Shown here: in pieces, positions 18,641 to 28,155 of the stretch
Layout of the letters: each line of letters begins with the position of its first letter
How positions within the stretch are numbered: position 1 is the stretch's first letter
Assembly: GCF_900091555.1 (NCBI RefSeq)
Contig: NZ_FMCX01000005.1
Span: 186,001-250,000 of the forward strand
DNA: 64,000 bases
Reading direction: 5' to 3'
Origin: Micromonospora mirobrigensis
GTDB taxonomy: Bacteria; Actinomycetota; Actinomycetes; Mycobacteriales; Micromonosporaceae
The notes under the pieces: generated by a model
Seen by the model: only the letters and a program-made list of their open reading frames with translations
Database searches by the model: none
What the model was told of the DNA's origin: nothing
Program-made: the position numbers and the translations under genes

Positions 18641-19996
18641 GTGTACCACAGGATCGGAGTCGTCGGGCTCGGCTACGTCGGCGTGACCCTCGCCGCCGCG
18701 CTGGCCGACAAGGGGTACGAGGTGCACGGCGTCGACACCCAGCCGGCGGTCCGCGAGGCGCTGGCCGCCGGCCGGCCGCACCTCTTCGAGCCCGGCATCG
18801 AGGAGGTGCTGCGCCGGCGGATCGGCCGCACGCTGCACGTCGCCGAGCACCTCCCCGCCGACCTCGACGCCGTCGTGCTCTGCGTCTCCACCCCCGTCGA
18901 CCCGGCCGGCCACCGGGCCCGGCTGGAGAACCTGGCCGCCGCCGCCGAGGCGGTGGCCGCGCACTGCGACCCGCGCACCCTGGTGGTGGTCCGCAGCACC
19001 GTCCCGGTCGGCACCAGCCGCGCGGTGGTGCTGCCACCGCTGCTGGCCGCGTGGGGCGACGACGTACGGCTGGTGATGGCGCCCGAACGCACCATCCAGG
19101 GGCAGGCGCTGCGGGAACTGGTCGAGCTGCCCCAGGTGGTCGGCGGCCGGGACGCCGCGAGCCTGGAGGCGGGGCTGGAGTTCTTCGCCGGGCTGGCCCG
19201 CCAGCTCGTGCCGGTCTCCGGTCTGGAGGCGGCGGAGCTGGTGAAGCTCGCCAACAACTGCCACACCGACCTGATCTACTCCTACGGCAACGAGGTGGCG
19301 CTGATCGCCGAGACGCACCGGCTGGACCCCCTGGAGGTGATCCGGGCCGCCAACCTGGACTACCCCCGGCCGGACCTGAGCCGTCCCGGCTACGTCGGCG
19401 GGGGATGCCTTTCCAAGGATCCGTACCTGTTGATGGAGAGCGCCGGGGACCGCCCGCCCTTCCTGGTGGGCGCGGCGCGGCGGCTCAACGAGCACCTGCC
19501 CGTGCACGTCGCCGAGCGGGTGCTCCACCTGCTGCGCCAGGACCGCGGCGAGCTGCGCGGCGTCCGGCTGGCGGTGCTCGGCTGGGCGTACAAGGGCTGG
19601 CCGGCCACCGACGACATGCGGGGCACCCCGGTGACCACGATGCTGCCGGTCTTCGCCGCCGCCGGCCTGACCGTGCTCGGCCACGACCCCATGGTCACCG
19701 ACGAGGTGATCGCCCGGCACGGCGGCCAGCCCACCAGCCTGGACAAGGCGTTCGCCGAGGCCGACGCCGTGCTGGTGCTCAACGACCACCCCGACTACCG
19801 GGCGCTCCCGGTCGGCACGCTGCTGCCCGGCACGCCGGTGCGGCTGGTCTTCGACTCGTGGCGGATCTTCGACGAGGCGGCAGTCCGCTCGGCCGGCGTG
19901 CGCTACGCCGGCATCGGCTACCTGCCCGCCGACGGCGTGCCACCCGCCCCCCGACCGGCCGGCCGCCCGGCCCCGAGCGCGACGGTGCCGGCCTGA
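18641..19996 (+). CDS. UDP-N-acetylmannosamine-type dehydrogenase (WecC-like)
   Basis: The 451-aa enzyme belongs to the UDP-glucose/GDP-mannose dehydrogenase family, which oxidises C6 of an NDP-sugar to a uronic acid in two NAD-dependent steps. The NAD loop VVGLGYVG is at residues 7-14, the central ELVKLANN helix at 199-206, and the catalytic Cys256 in YVGGGCLSKDP. The C-terminal domain has LGWAYKGWPATDDMRGTP. CLSKDP and the overall pattern fit the UDP-ManNAc dehydrogenase branch better than UDP-glucose, so the product may be UDP-ManNAcA; this is inference. GTG 18641 follows AAGGAG. The stop overlaps the next ATG. Confidence 0.9.
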   Translation: MYHRIGVVGLGYVGVTLAAALADKGYEVHGVDTQPAVREALAAGRPHLFEPGIEEVLRRRIGRTLHVAEHLPADLDAVVLCVSTPVDPAGHRARLENLAAAAEAVAAHCDPRTLVVVRSTVPVGTSRAVVLPPLLAAWGDDVRLVMAPERTIQGQALRELVELPQVVGGRDAASLEAGLEFFAGLARQLVPVSGLEAAELVKLANNCHTDLIYSYGNEVALIAETHRLDPLEVIRAANLDYPRPDLSRPGYVGGGCLSKDPYLLMESAGDRPPFLVGAARRLNEHLPVHVAERVLHLLRQDRGELRGVRLAVLGWAYKGWPATDDMRGTPVTTMLPVFAAAGLTVLGHDPMVTDEVIARHGGQPTSLDKAFAEADAVLVLNDHPDYRALPVGTLLPGTPVRLVFDSWRIFDEAAVRSAGVRYAGIGYLPADGVPPAPRPAGRPAPSATVPA

Positions 19997-21003
19997 TGCG
20001 CGCGCTGGTGCTCGGCGGGGCCGGGTTCATCGGACTGCACCTGGTCGAGCGGCTGGTCGCCGACGGCCACGCGGTCACCGTCGTGGACGACTTCTCCCGG
20101 GGCCGCGACGACGACCGGATCGCCGGGCTGCGGGACACCGGCGCGGTGGACGTACGCTCGGCCGACCTGACCGTGCCGGCCGCGTGGGACCGGCTGCCGG
20201 ACGACGTCGACCAGGTGTACCTGCTGGCCGCCGTGGTCGGGGTGCGCAACGTCGAGGCCGATCCGGCCCGGGTGCTGCGGGTCAACACGCTCACCGCGGC
20301 GCACCTGGTGGACTGGCTCCGCCCCGGCCCGCGAATCTTCTTCAGCTCCACCAGCGAGGTGTACGCCGGTGGCGTGGACGCCGGGCTGGTGCCCGTGCCC
20401 ACCCCGGAGGACGTACCGGTCACCATCGCCGAGGTGTCCTCGCCCCGGCTGGCGTACGCGATCAGCAAGCTGGCCGGCGAGGCGCTGCTGCTGCACGGCG
20501 CCCGGGCCCGGGGCTGCGAGGTGGTGGTCGGCCGGTTCCACAACGTCTACGGCCCGCGGATGGGGACCGACCACGTGATCCCGGAGATGGCCCTGCGGGC
20601 GATGGCCGGCGAGGACCCGTTCCGGATCTGGGGCGCCGACCAGTTCCGCGCCTTCTGCCACGTCGACGACGCGGTGGAGGCGGTGGTCCGGTTGATGGGC
20701 GTCCCGGCCGCCGCCGGGCAGATCGTGCACATCGGCAACGACAGCGAGCAGACCAACATCGCCGACTTGGCGAAGCTGGTGCTGCGGCTGGCCGGCGTGG
20801 CGCCGGACGTGGTGCACCTGCCCGCGCCGGCCAACTCGGTGCGGCGGCGCTGCCCGGACCTGACCCGGCTGCGACAGCTGACCGGGTTCGAGCCGGCCGT
20901 GCCACTGGAGGAGGGTGTGCGGCGCACCCTCGACTGGTACCGGGGCTGGTTCGCCAGCGCGCCCGACCGGGCCGAGGCGCCGCACGGAGGGACACCGTCA
21001 TGA
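19996..21003 (+). CDS. NAD-dependent epimerase/dehydratase (SDR)
   Basis: The 335-aa extended SDR has GGAGFIG at residues 8-14, a Ser-rich FFSSTSEVY at 115-123 and a complete YAISK catalytic pair (Y154, K158). RFHNVYGPRMGTDHVIPEM resembles UDP-glucuronate decarboxylase and 4-epimerase relatives. The start ATG 19996 overlaps the preceding stop (TGATG). Its 3' end overlaps the next epimerase start. Within the polysaccharide arm it most likely shapes an NDP-sugar. Decarboxylase, 4-epimerase and dehydratase activities remain possible. Confidence 0.88.
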   Translation: MRALVLGGAGFIGLHLVERLVADGHAVTVVDDFSRGRDDDRIAGLRDTGAVDVRSADLTVPAAWDRLPDDVDQVYLLAAVVGVRNVEADPARVLRVNTLTAAHLVDWLRPGPRIFFSSTSEVYAGGVDAGLVPVPTPEDVPVTIAEVSSPRLAYAISKLAGEALLLHGARARGCEVVVGRFHNVYGPRMGTDHVIPEMALRAMAGEDPFRIWGADQFRAFCHVDDAVEAVVRLMGVPAAAGQIVHIGNDSEQTNIADLAKLVLRLAGVAPDVVHLPAPANSVRRRCPDLTRLRQLTGFEPAVPLEEGVRRTLDWYRGWFASAPDRAEAPHGGTPS

Positions 21004-21944
21004 AGGTCGTGGTGACCGGCGGAGCCGGTTTCATCGGCTCCAACCTGGTACGCGAGTTGGCCGGGACCCCCGGGGTGAGTCGGATCGTGGTGGTCGACGA
21101 CCTCTCCACCGGCTCCCTGGACAACCTCCCGGACGACTCCGTCGAACTCCTGGTCGGCTCCATCCTGGACCCGGACCTGCTCGACGAGGCCGTCGTCGGC
21201 GCGGACTCGGTGGTCCACCTGGCCGCCCTGGGCTCGGTGCCGCGCTCCATCGAGGACCCGATGCGCAGCCACCACGCCAACGCCACCGGCACCCTGACCG
21301 TGCTGGAGGCGGTCCGCCGCCACGGTGTCCCGCAGATCGTGCTGGCTTCCTCGTCGTCGGTGTACGGGGACCATCCCGTGCTGCCCCGCCAGGAGACGCA
21401 GCGCCCGATGCCGGTGAGCCCGTACGCGGTCTCCAAGCTCGCCACCGAGTCGTACGCGCGGGCGTACGCCGCCTGTTTCGGTCTGCGCGTGCTGCCGTTC
21501 CGGTTCTTCAACGTCTTCGGGCCGAGGCAGCCCGCCGACCACGCGTACGCCGCGGTGGTGCCCCGGTTCGTCTCGGCCGCCCTGGACGGGCGACCGCTGC
21601 ACGTGCTCGGCGACGGTCGGCAGACCCGGGACTTCACCTACGTGGGCAGCGTCACCGGGGTGATCGCCGACGCGATCGTGCGCCGGCTGCACGCCCCGGA
21701 CGTGGTCAACCTGGCGTTCGGCCGGCGGATCTCGCTGCTGGAGCTGATCGGCGAGCTGGAGGCCGTGCTGGGCCGCCACCTGACGGTGGAGTACGGGCCG
21801 GTGCGGCCCGGTGACGTCCGGGACTCGCAGGCCGACTACGCACGGCTGCGCCAACTCTTCCCCGACGCGCGCCAGTATCCGTTGCGGGCGGCACTCGAGT
21901 CGACGGTCGACTGGATGTCCGGGCTGCTGCCCGTCAACCACTGA
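21000..21944 (+). CDS. UDP-glucose 4-epimerase-like SDR
   Basis: The 314-aa protein is a GalE-type extended SDR. GGAGFIGSN sits at residues 7-15, LASSSSVYG at 116-123 and the catalytic YAVSK (Y142, K146) is intact. RFFNVFGPRQPADHAYAAVVPRF and GDGRQTRDFTYV are typical of UDP-Glc/UDP-GlcNAc 4-epimerases. It begins at ATG 21000, overlapping the previous stop by four bases, and the flippase gene starts one base after its stop. It likely supplies a galacto-configured sugar for the polymer. Confidence 0.9.
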   Translation: MKVVVTGGAGFIGSNLVRELAGTPGVSRIVVVDDLSTGSLDNLPDDSVELLVGSILDPDLLDEAVVGADSVVHLAALGSVPRSIEDPMRSHHANATGTLTVLEAVRRHGVPQIVLASSSSVYGDHPVLPRQETQRPMPVSPYAVSKLATESYARAYAACFGLRVLPFRFFNVFGPRQPADHAYAAVVPRFVSAALDGRPLHVLGDGRQTRDFTYVGSVTGVIADAIVRRLHAPDVVNLAFGRRISLLELIGELEAVLGRHLTVEYGPVRPGDVRDSQADYARLRQLFPDARQYPLRAALESTVDWMSGLLPVNH

Positions 21945-21945
21945 C

Positions 21946-23472
21946 GTGGCGACGTCGCGCCACCGGGCCACCGCGACGCGTCCCGCCCGGCCGGCCGCGG
22001 CGGTAGGGTCCGCCGGCGAGCCGACCGCGGATCCGCTCGACCATGGTTCGGCCCGCAGTCGTCGGCTGCTGACCGGGGTGGTCACCGCGGGGCTGGCCAA
22101 GGGGGGTGGCCTCCTGGTGCCGGTGCTGCTCATCCCGGTGTCGCTGGACCGCCTGGGCGCGGAGCGTTACGGGCTCTGGATGGCGGTGCTGGCGCTCACC
22201 GGGATGGCCACCTTCGCCGACCTGGGCCTGGGCACCGGACTGATGACCAAGCTGGCCCCCTGCTACGCCGACGGGGACACGGCCCGGGCGCGCGGCTACG
22301 TCTCCACCGCGTACGCGCTGCTGACGGCGGTGGCGGCGCTGGCCTGTGCGCTGCTGTGGCTGCTGGCCGGACTGGTGCCGTGGACGTCGGTGTTCAACGT
22401 GGCGGGGGCGGTGAGCGCGGGGGAGACCCGGGACGTGGTGCTGGTCTGCCTGACCGCGTTCCTGCTGAACATCCCGCTGTCGCTGATCGTCCGGGTGCAG
22501 TACGCGTACCAGCAGGTGGGGGCGAGCAACCTGTGGCAGGGGGCGGGCGCCCTGGTCACCGTCCCGCTGGTCCTGCTCGTCGTGCACAGCGCGCTGCCGC
22601 CGCTGGCCGTGGTCGTCGCGACGGCGGCGGGACCGCTGCTGGCCAACGTCGCGGCGAGCGTCTGGGTCTACGGCCGGCGGATGCCCGGGCTGCGCCCCCG
22701 ACTCGGCGCGGTCGACCGGCGGCGGACGGCGTCGCTGCTGCGGCTCAGTGGGCTGTTCTTCCTGATCACGATCCTGACCAGCGTGTCCTACAACGTCGAC
22801 AACCTGATCGTCGCGCACACGCTGGGGCCGCAGAGCGTCACGGCGTACGCCGTGCCGGCGAAGGTGGCCTCGCTGCTCGGGATCATGGTCACCATGATCA
22901 ACCTACCGCTCTGGTCGGCCAACGGCGACGCGCTGGCCCGGGGCGACCTGGCCTGGGTGCGGCGGATGGTGCGCAGGATGGTCACCCTCTCCGTGCTGGC
23001 CACCGTGGTGCCGGCGGTCTGCCTGGTGGTCGCCGGTGACTGGATCTTCGCGGCCTGGCTCCCGGTGTCGCTCGGCGAGACCCGTTGGCTGCTCGCCGGG
23101 CTCGCGTTGTGGTTCCTGCTGCTCGGCGCCTTCTCGGCGCTGATGATGGTGCAGAACGCCGCCGGGGTGCTCCGCCCGCAACTGGTCGGACTGGTCCTCT
23201 ACCTCGTCGTCTCCGTGGCGGCCAAGTGGTACGCCGCCGGCGCGTACGGGCTGGTGGCCGTGCCGTTCGTCGGCGCGGTGACGTACGCGCTCACCGTGCT
23301 CCCCGCCGGCATCTACGGCTACCGCCGCACGCTCGCCCGGTACGAGGGCGCGGGCCCGACCGCCGACGGCGGTGCGGGTCCGGCGGGTCGGCGGCGGGGC
23401 GGCCGGCACCGCCGCCCGCAGGCCGCCGGGCGGCGGGGCGCGGCGGTGTCGTCACCCGGGTTGGGTCGTTGA
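21946..23472 (+). CDS. Polysaccharide flippase (Wzx/MATE-like)
   Basis: This 508-aa integral membrane protein has many hydrophobic segments from residue 40 onward (VVTAGLAKGGGLLVPVLLIPVSL; LLTAVAALACALLWLLAGLVPW; LWFLLLGAFSALMMV and others). The N-terminal VSLDRLGAERYGLWMAVLALTG resembles the Wzx/RfbX oligosaccharide translocase family. A Gly/Arg-rich cytoplasmic tail ends the protein. It would flip lipid-linked repeat units to the outer face of the membrane. I chose GTG 21946, one base after the epimerase stop. The 35-residue N-terminal extension is low complexity, so a later start is possible. Confidence 0.86.
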   Translation: MATSRHRATATRPARPAAAVGSAGEPTADPLDHGSARSRRLLTGVVTAGLAKGGGLLVPVLLIPVSLDRLGAERYGLWMAVLALTGMATFADLGLGTGLMTKLAPCYADGDTARARGYVSTAYALLTAVAALACALLWLLAGLVPWTSVFNVAGAVSAGETRDVVLVCLTAFLLNIPLSLIVRVQYAYQQVGASNLWQGAGALVTVPLVLLVVHSALPPLAVVVATAAGPLLANVAASVWVYGRRMPGLRPRLGAVDRRRTASLLRLSGLFFLITILTSVSYNVDNLIVAHTLGPQSVTAYAVPAKVASLLGIMVTMINLPLWSANGDALARGDLAWVRRMVRRMVTLSVLATVVPAVCLVVAGDWIFAAWLPVSLGETRWLLAGLALWFLLLGAFSALMMVQNAAGVLRPQLVGLVLYLVVSVAAKWYAAGAYGLVAVPFVGAVTYALTVLPAGIYGYRRTLARYEGAGPTADGGAGPAGRRRGGRHRRPQAAGRRGAAVSSPGLGR

Positions 23473-23522
23473 GCCGGACAGGGGACGCGCAGGCGTCGAC
23501 ATCGGAACGGGGCGGAATCGCG

Positions 23523-24713
23523 ATGGACGTGACCGGGCGGCCGGGATGGGTGGCCATCGTCGGACCCTTCCTCTTCCCGTGGGGGCAGGCGAGCTCCCGC
23601 CGGGTGTACGGGATCGCCGGCTCGCTGGCCGCGGCGGGTCGGCACGTGGTGGTGGCGAGCGGGGAGCACGGACCGGCGCTGACCCCGCTGACCGACGTGG
23701 ACGGGCCGGGCTCGGTCTCCTACCTAGGTCTGGGCGAGATTCCGCCACCCGGCGCCGCGAAGGTCGACAAGGCGCTGCGCTGGTGGGTCACCTGGGGCGC
23801 CCGGACCGTGCGCTGGCTGGACGCCCAGCCGGCGAGCCCGTCACACGTGGTGCTCTACGGCGGCGAGACGCCCTACGCGGCGCACCTGCGGCGGTGGTGC
23901 CGCCGCAACCGGGTGCCGCTCGTGGTCGACGTCGTCGAGTGGTACAGCCCCAAGCAGGTGCCGGGCGGCCGGCTCGGGCCGCAGTACCTCAGCGCCCAGC
24001 TCGCCCTGAACTACCACTACGCCCGCTGCGACGGGGTGATCGCGATCAGCTCGTACCTCGGCGAGCACTACCGGCGGCACCGCCGCCCGGTGCTGCGGAT
24101 CCCGCCCACGCTCGACGTGCGGTCGCTGGCCGTCGGGGAACCGGGGGACGACGGCCGGCTCCGCCTGGCGTACGCGGGGGACCCCGGCCGCAAGGACCTG
24201 CTCGCCACGATCGTGCGGGCGGTCGAGCGGGTCGACCCGACCGGCCGGCGGATCGAGCTGCGGATCATCGGCCCCGGCCCGCAGCAGGTGGCGGGGATGC
24301 TCGGCGGCGGGCCGCTCCCGCCCGGGGTGCGGGTGCTGGGGCGGCTGCCGCAGCAGGAGGTGCCGGCCACGTTGCAGGCCGCGGACTTCAGCGTTCTGGT
24401 GCGTCCGGTGGAACGGTTCACCCGGGCCGGTTTCCCGACGAAGTTCGCGGAGAGCCTGGCCAACGGGACGCCGGTGATCGCCAACCTCACCAGCGACCTG
24501 GGCCGCTACCTGACCGACGGGGTCGAGGGTCTGGTCTGCCGGGACAACTCGGTGCAGGCGCTCGGGGAGGCCCTGGGCCGGGCGCTGCGGCTCGGCGCCG
24601 CCGAGCGCGGCGACATGCGGGCGGCGGCCCGCCGGCAGGCGATCCGGTCCTTCGACTTCCGGGCCTACGCCGAGCCGCTCGGCACGTTCCTGGACGCGGT
24701 CGGGCGGCCGTGA
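23523..24713 (+). CDS. Glycosyltransferase, GT4-like
   Basis: The 396-aa protein has GT-B architecture. Its N-terminus is VAIVGPFLFPWGQASSRRVYG, followed by VVDVVEWYSPKQ, IAISSYLGEHYRR, an RIIGPGP strand at the start of the second Rossmann domain, VRVLGRLPQQEVPATLQAAD and the donor loop GFPTKFAESLANGTPVIAN. It should add one sugar to the repeat unit on the cytoplasmic face. The ATG at 23523 gives a clean start. An upstream in-frame GTG inside the flippase tail is possible. Donor and acceptor cannot be read. Confidence 0.85.
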   Translation: MDVTGRPGWVAIVGPFLFPWGQASSRRVYGIAGSLAAAGRHVVVASGEHGPALTPLTDVDGPGSVSYLGLGEIPPPGAAKVDKALRWWVTWGARTVRWLDAQPASPSHVVLYGGETPYAAHLRRWCRRNRVPLVVDVVEWYSPKQVPGGRLGPQYLSAQLALNYHYARCDGVIAISSYLGEHYRRHRRPVLRIPPTLDVRSLAVGEPGDDGRLRLAYAGDPGRKDLLATIVRAVERVDPTGRRIELRIIGPGPQQVAGMLGGGPLPPGVRVLGRLPQQEVPATLQAADFSVLVRPVERFTRAGFPTKFAESLANGTPVIANLTSDLGRYLTDGVEGLVCRDNSVQALGEALGRALRLGAAERGDMRAAARRQAIRSFDFRAYAEPLGTFLDAVGRP

Positions 24714-24831
24714 GGGGCGCGGTGATTAGTCCCATTTGCGTTTCTTACTCCGGCTGACCTCGTTGATCCGGAGGGTGCGTCGACACGACCGGCAGGCGCG
24801 GAGCCGACCGGTGGAGCAGGGGGAGTCACCG

Positions 24832-25872
24832 ATGGACGCCACGACAGCGGGACGCCGGGTCCTGATCACCGGCGGCACCGGATCGTTCGGCCGGACCATG
24901 ACCCGACGTCTGCTCGACCGGGGGGTCGCCGAGGTGCGGGTGCTCAGCCGGGACGAGGCGAAGCAGGACGCCATGCGACGCACGATCGGCGACGACCGGG
25001 TGCGCTACCACATCGGTGACGTCCGGGACTACGACAGCGTGCTGCGGGCCACCCGGGGGGTGGACTTCGTCTTCCACGCCGCGGCGCTCAAACAGGTGCC
25101 GTCCTGCGAGTTCTTCCCGCTCGAGGCGGTCCGCACCAACATCCTCGGCAGCGGGAACGTCATCGAGGCGGCCACCCGCAACGGTGTCGGGTCGGTGGTG
25201 GTGCTCAGCACCGACAAGGCCGTCCACCCGATCAACGCCATGGGCATGAGCAAGGCGATGATGGAGAAGGTGGCCCAGGCGCACGCCCGCAACGACCCGC
25301 GCAGCGCCACTGTCGTCTCCTGCGTCCGGTACGGCAACGTCCTGTACTCCCGTGGCTCGGTGGTCCCGCTCTTCATCGAGCAGGTCCGGGCCGGCGCCGT
25401 GCCGACCGTCACCGACCCCGGCATGACCCGCTTCCTGATGTCGCTGGCCGAATCGGTCGAACTCGTGGAACACGCCTTCCGGCATGCCCGAGCGGGTGAC
25501 GTCTTCGTCCGCAAGGCCGCCGCCTGCACCATCGGTGACCTGCTGACCGCCGTGTGCCAGCTCTTCGACGTCCCGGCCAAGTACGACGTGATCGGCGTGC
25601 GGCACGGTGAGAAGCAGGCGGAGACGCTGGCCAGCCGCGAGGAGCTGGCCCGCGCGGAGGACTTCGGCGACTTCTACCGGGTCCCGGTCGACGCCCGCGA
25701 CCTCAACTACGCGCCGTACGTCACCGAGGGCGACTTCGGGGTACGCGACACCGAGGACTTCACCTCCGCCAACGCGCCGCGTCTCGACGTACCGCAGATC
25801 GTCGCCCTGCTGCGGACGCTGCCGGAGGTCCGCGCGGAGCTGGCGTTGCGCGACGGGGCCCTGACGCCGTGA
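24832..25872 (+). CDS. capE: UDP-GlcNAc 4,6-dehydratase/5-epimerase (CapE/FnlA-like)
   Basis: The 346-aa SDR matches CapE/FnlA/WbjB, which converts UDP-GlcNAc to the 4-keto-6-deoxy-L-sugar that starts UDP-N-acetyl-L-fucosamine synthesis. The loop GGTGSFG is at residues 14-20. The usual catalytic Tyr is Met: M137-GMS-K141, the Met-Lys pair typical of this inverting branch. HAAALKQVPSCEFFPLEAV and RYGNVLYSRGSVVPLF are also family-specific. The ATG at 24832 follows GGGGGAG by six bases. CapF and CapG relatives follow immediately, which makes the pathway call strong. Confidence 0.93.
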   Translation: MDATTAGRRVLITGGTGSFGRTMTRRLLDRGVAEVRVLSRDEAKQDAMRRTIGDDRVRYHIGDVRDYDSVLRATRGVDFVFHAAALKQVPSCEFFPLEAVRTNILGSGNVIEAATRNGVGSVVVLSTDKAVHPINAMGMSKAMMEKVAQAHARNDPRSATVVSCVRYGNVLYSRGSVVPLFIEQVRAGAVPTVTDPGMTRFLMSLAESVELVEHAFRHARAGDVFVRKAAACTIGDLLTAVCQLFDVPAKYDVIGVRHGEKQAETLASREELARAEDFGDFYRVPVDARDLNYAPYVTEGDFGVRDTEDFTSANAPRLDVPQIVALLRTLPEVRAELALRDGALTP

Positions 25873-26981
25873 GGGTGGCCCTCACCGGAGCCGACGGTTT
25901 CCTCGGCTGGCACGCCCAGGTGCTCGTCCGCGCGCTCGGCTGGCCCGCGCCGACCCTGATCGGCCGCGCCGACCTGGCGGACCCGGCCGTGACCGCCGGC
26001 AAGCTCCACGGGGTCGACCGCGTGCTGCACCTCGCCGGTGTCAACCGGGGCACCCCGCAGGAGGTGGCGACGGGCAACACGGCGCTCGCCGAGGCCCTCG
26101 CCCGCGCGCTGCGCCGCTGCGCGGAACCGCCGAAGAGCGTGGTGTACGCCAACTCCACCCAGGCCGGCAACGGCACCCCCTACGGCGACTCGAAGGCGGC
26201 GGCGGCGGCGATCCTGGCCGGCGCCGCGGGCGGCTGCCAGCTCGTCGACGTCCACCTGCCGAACCTGTACGGCGAGCACGGGCGGCCGTTCTACAACTCG
26301 GTCACCGCCACCTTCTGCCGGCTGCTCGCCGACGGCGGCGCCCCCGAGGTGCACGACGACCGCGAGCTGGACCTGGTCCACGTCACCGACGCCGCGGCCC
26401 GCCTGCTCGACGCGCCGCCCACCGGCACGTGGGACGCCTCGATGCCGGCCCTGCGGATCGGCGTACGCGCCCTGGCCGACCGGCTGGCCGACTTCGCGGC
26501 GACCTACCGGGGCGCCGAGATCCCGGCCCTGCCGGACCGGCACGACGTCCGGCTCTTCAACACCTACCGGTCGCACCTGTTCCCCACCGGCTGCCCGATG
26601 CCCCTGGTACGCCGCTCGGACCACCGGGGCGACCTGGTCGAGACGGTCCGGTCGCGGGGGGCGGGGCAGACCTTCTGCTCGACCAGCCATCCCGGCGTCA
26701 CCCGCGGATCCCACTTCCACCTGGCCAAGGTGGAGCGGTTCGCGGTGCTGCGCGGGCGGGCCGAGATCAGGCTGCGCCGGGTCGGTCACCGGCAGGTGCA
26801 CCGCTTCCCGGTCGGCGGGGAGAACCCGGTCGTGGTGGACATGCCGACCATGTGGGCGCACGACATCACCAACACCGGCGACGACGAGTTGCTGACCCTC
26901 TTCTGGACCAACGAGCTGTTCGACCCGGCCCGACCGGACACCTGCCCCGAGCCCGTCACCGAGGTGCCGGCCGCGTTGTGA
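25869..26981 (+). CDS. capF: CapF-like bifunctional reductase/epimerase
   Basis: This 370-aa protein matches CapF/FnlB. An N-terminal SDR domain (GADGFLG at residues 7-13; Y105xxxK109) is joined to a C-terminal cupin domain from about residue 245 with metal-type His in RGSHFHLAKVERF and WAHDITN. In CapF the cupin epimerises C3 and the SDR domain reduces C4 with NADPH, giving UDP-6-deoxy-L-talosamine-type sugar for CapG. GTG 25869 overlaps the capE stop by four bases. The order capE-capF-capG is the same as in staphylococcal capsule loci. Confidence 0.93.
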   Translation: MRVALTGADGFLGWHAQVLVRALGWPAPTLIGRADLADPAVTAGKLHGVDRVLHLAGVNRGTPQEVATGNTALAEALARALRRCAEPPKSVVYANSTQAGNGTPYGDSKAAAAAILAGAAGGCQLVDVHLPNLYGEHGRPFYNSVTATFCRLLADGGAPEVHDDRELDLVHVTDAAARLLDAPPTGTWDASMPALRIGVRALADRLADFAATYRGAEIPALPDRHDVRLFNTYRSHLFPTGCPMPLVRRSDHRGDLVETVRSRGAGQTFCSTSHPGVTRGSHFHLAKVERFAVLRGRAEIRLRRVGHRQVHRFPVGGENPVVVDMPTMWAHDITNTGDDELLTLFWTNELFDPARPDTCPEPVTEVPAAL

Positions 26982-27024
26982 CCAGGTCACCGACCGGATC
27001 GACCGTACGACGCGGAGGTGCGTT

Positions 27025-28155
27025 ATGACCCGGGTGATGACGGTGGTCGGTACCCGACCGGAGATCATCCGACTGTCCCGGGTGCTCGATCGCCTGGACC
27101 ACACCGTGGACCACACCCTGGTCCACACCGGGCAGAACTGGGACGCGGCCCTGTCGGACGTCTTCTTCAGCGACCTGCGGCTGCGCGAGCCCGACCGCTT
27201 CCTGCGGGTGGACACCACGTCGTTGGGGCGGGTGCTCGGTGGGGTGCTGACCGGGGTGGAGACCGCGATCGACGAGCTGCGGCCGGACGCGCTGCTGGTG
27301 CTCGGGGACACGAACAGCTGCATCGCGGCGCTGATGGCCCGCCGGATGCGGGTGCCGGTCTACCACATGGAGGCCGGCAACCGCTGCTTCGACCTGAACG
27401 TCCCGGAGGAGACCAACCGGAAGCTGGTCGACCACGTCGCCGACTTCAACCTGGTCTACACCGAGCACGCCCGGCGGAACCTGCTCGCCGAGGGGCTGCA
27501 CCCCCGGCGGATCCTGCACACCGGATCACCGATGCGGGAGGTTTTGGAGCACCACCGGGCGGACATCGACCGGTCGACCGTGCTCGACCGGCTGGAGCTG
27601 ACGCCCGGCCGCTACTTCGTGGTGAGCGCCCACCGGGAGGAGAACGTCGACGCCCCCGACCGGCTGCGCCGCCTGCTGGACTGCCTGCGGGCCGTCCGGG
27701 ACACCTGGGGCCTGCCGGTGCTGGTCTCCACGCATCCGCGTACCCGCAAGCGGCTGGAGGCGGTCAGCGCGGACGGCACCGTGCTCGACGGCATCGCCTT
27801 CCACGAGCCGTTCGGCTTCTTCGACTACGTCCGGCTGCAGACCCGGGCGTACTGCACGCTCTCGGACAGCGGCACCATCAGCGAGGAGGCGGCCATCCTG
27901 GGCTTCCCGGCGGTGACCCTGCGGGAGTCGATCGAACGCCCGGAGGCGCTCGACGCCGGCGGCATCATCATGACCGGCCTCGACCCGGCCGGCGTGGTGG
28001 AGGCGGTACGCGTCACCACCGCGCAGGTCGCCGCGGACGGGGTGCCCTGCCCGGTCGACTACCGGGTCACCGACACCTCGCGCCGGGTGGTCGACTTCAT
28101 CCTGTCCACGGTCCGCCGGCACCACGACTGGGCCGGGATCCGACGCCGGCCATAG
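27025..28155 (+). CDS. capG: CapG-like UDP-HexNAc 2-epimerase
   Basis: The 376-aa protein belongs to the non-hydrolysing UDP-GlcNAc 2-epimerase family. Visible motifs are VVGTRPEIIRLSRVL, LVHTGQNWD, LVLGDTNSC, YHMEAGNRCFDLNVPEETNRKL, SAHREENVD and LSDSGTISEEAAILGFP. As the third gene after capE and capF it should act as CapG, the last step to UDP-L-FucNAc. A role in making UDP-ManNAc for the dehydrogenase at 18641 is an alternative. ATG 27025 follows GGAGG by six bases. Its 3' end overlaps the oppositely oriented polymerase-like gene by 59 bases. Confidence 0.93.
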   Translation: MTRVMTVVGTRPEIIRLSRVLDRLDHTVDHTLVHTGQNWDAALSDVFFSDLRLREPDRFLRVDTTSLGRVLGGVLTGVETAIDELRPDALLVLGDTNSCIAALMARRMRVPVYHMEAGNRCFDLNVPEETNRKLVDHVADFNLVYTEHARRNLLAEGLHPRRILHTGSPMREVLEHHRADIDRSTVLDRLELTPGRYFVVSAHREENVDAPDRLRRLLDCLRAVRDTWGLPVLVSTHPRTRKRLEAVSADGTVLDGIAFHEPFGFFDYVRLQTRAYCTLSDSGTISEEAAILGFPAVTLRESIERPEALDAGGIIMTGLDPAGVVEAVRVTTAQVAADGVPCPVDYRVTDTSRRVVDFILSTVRRHHDWAGIRRRP

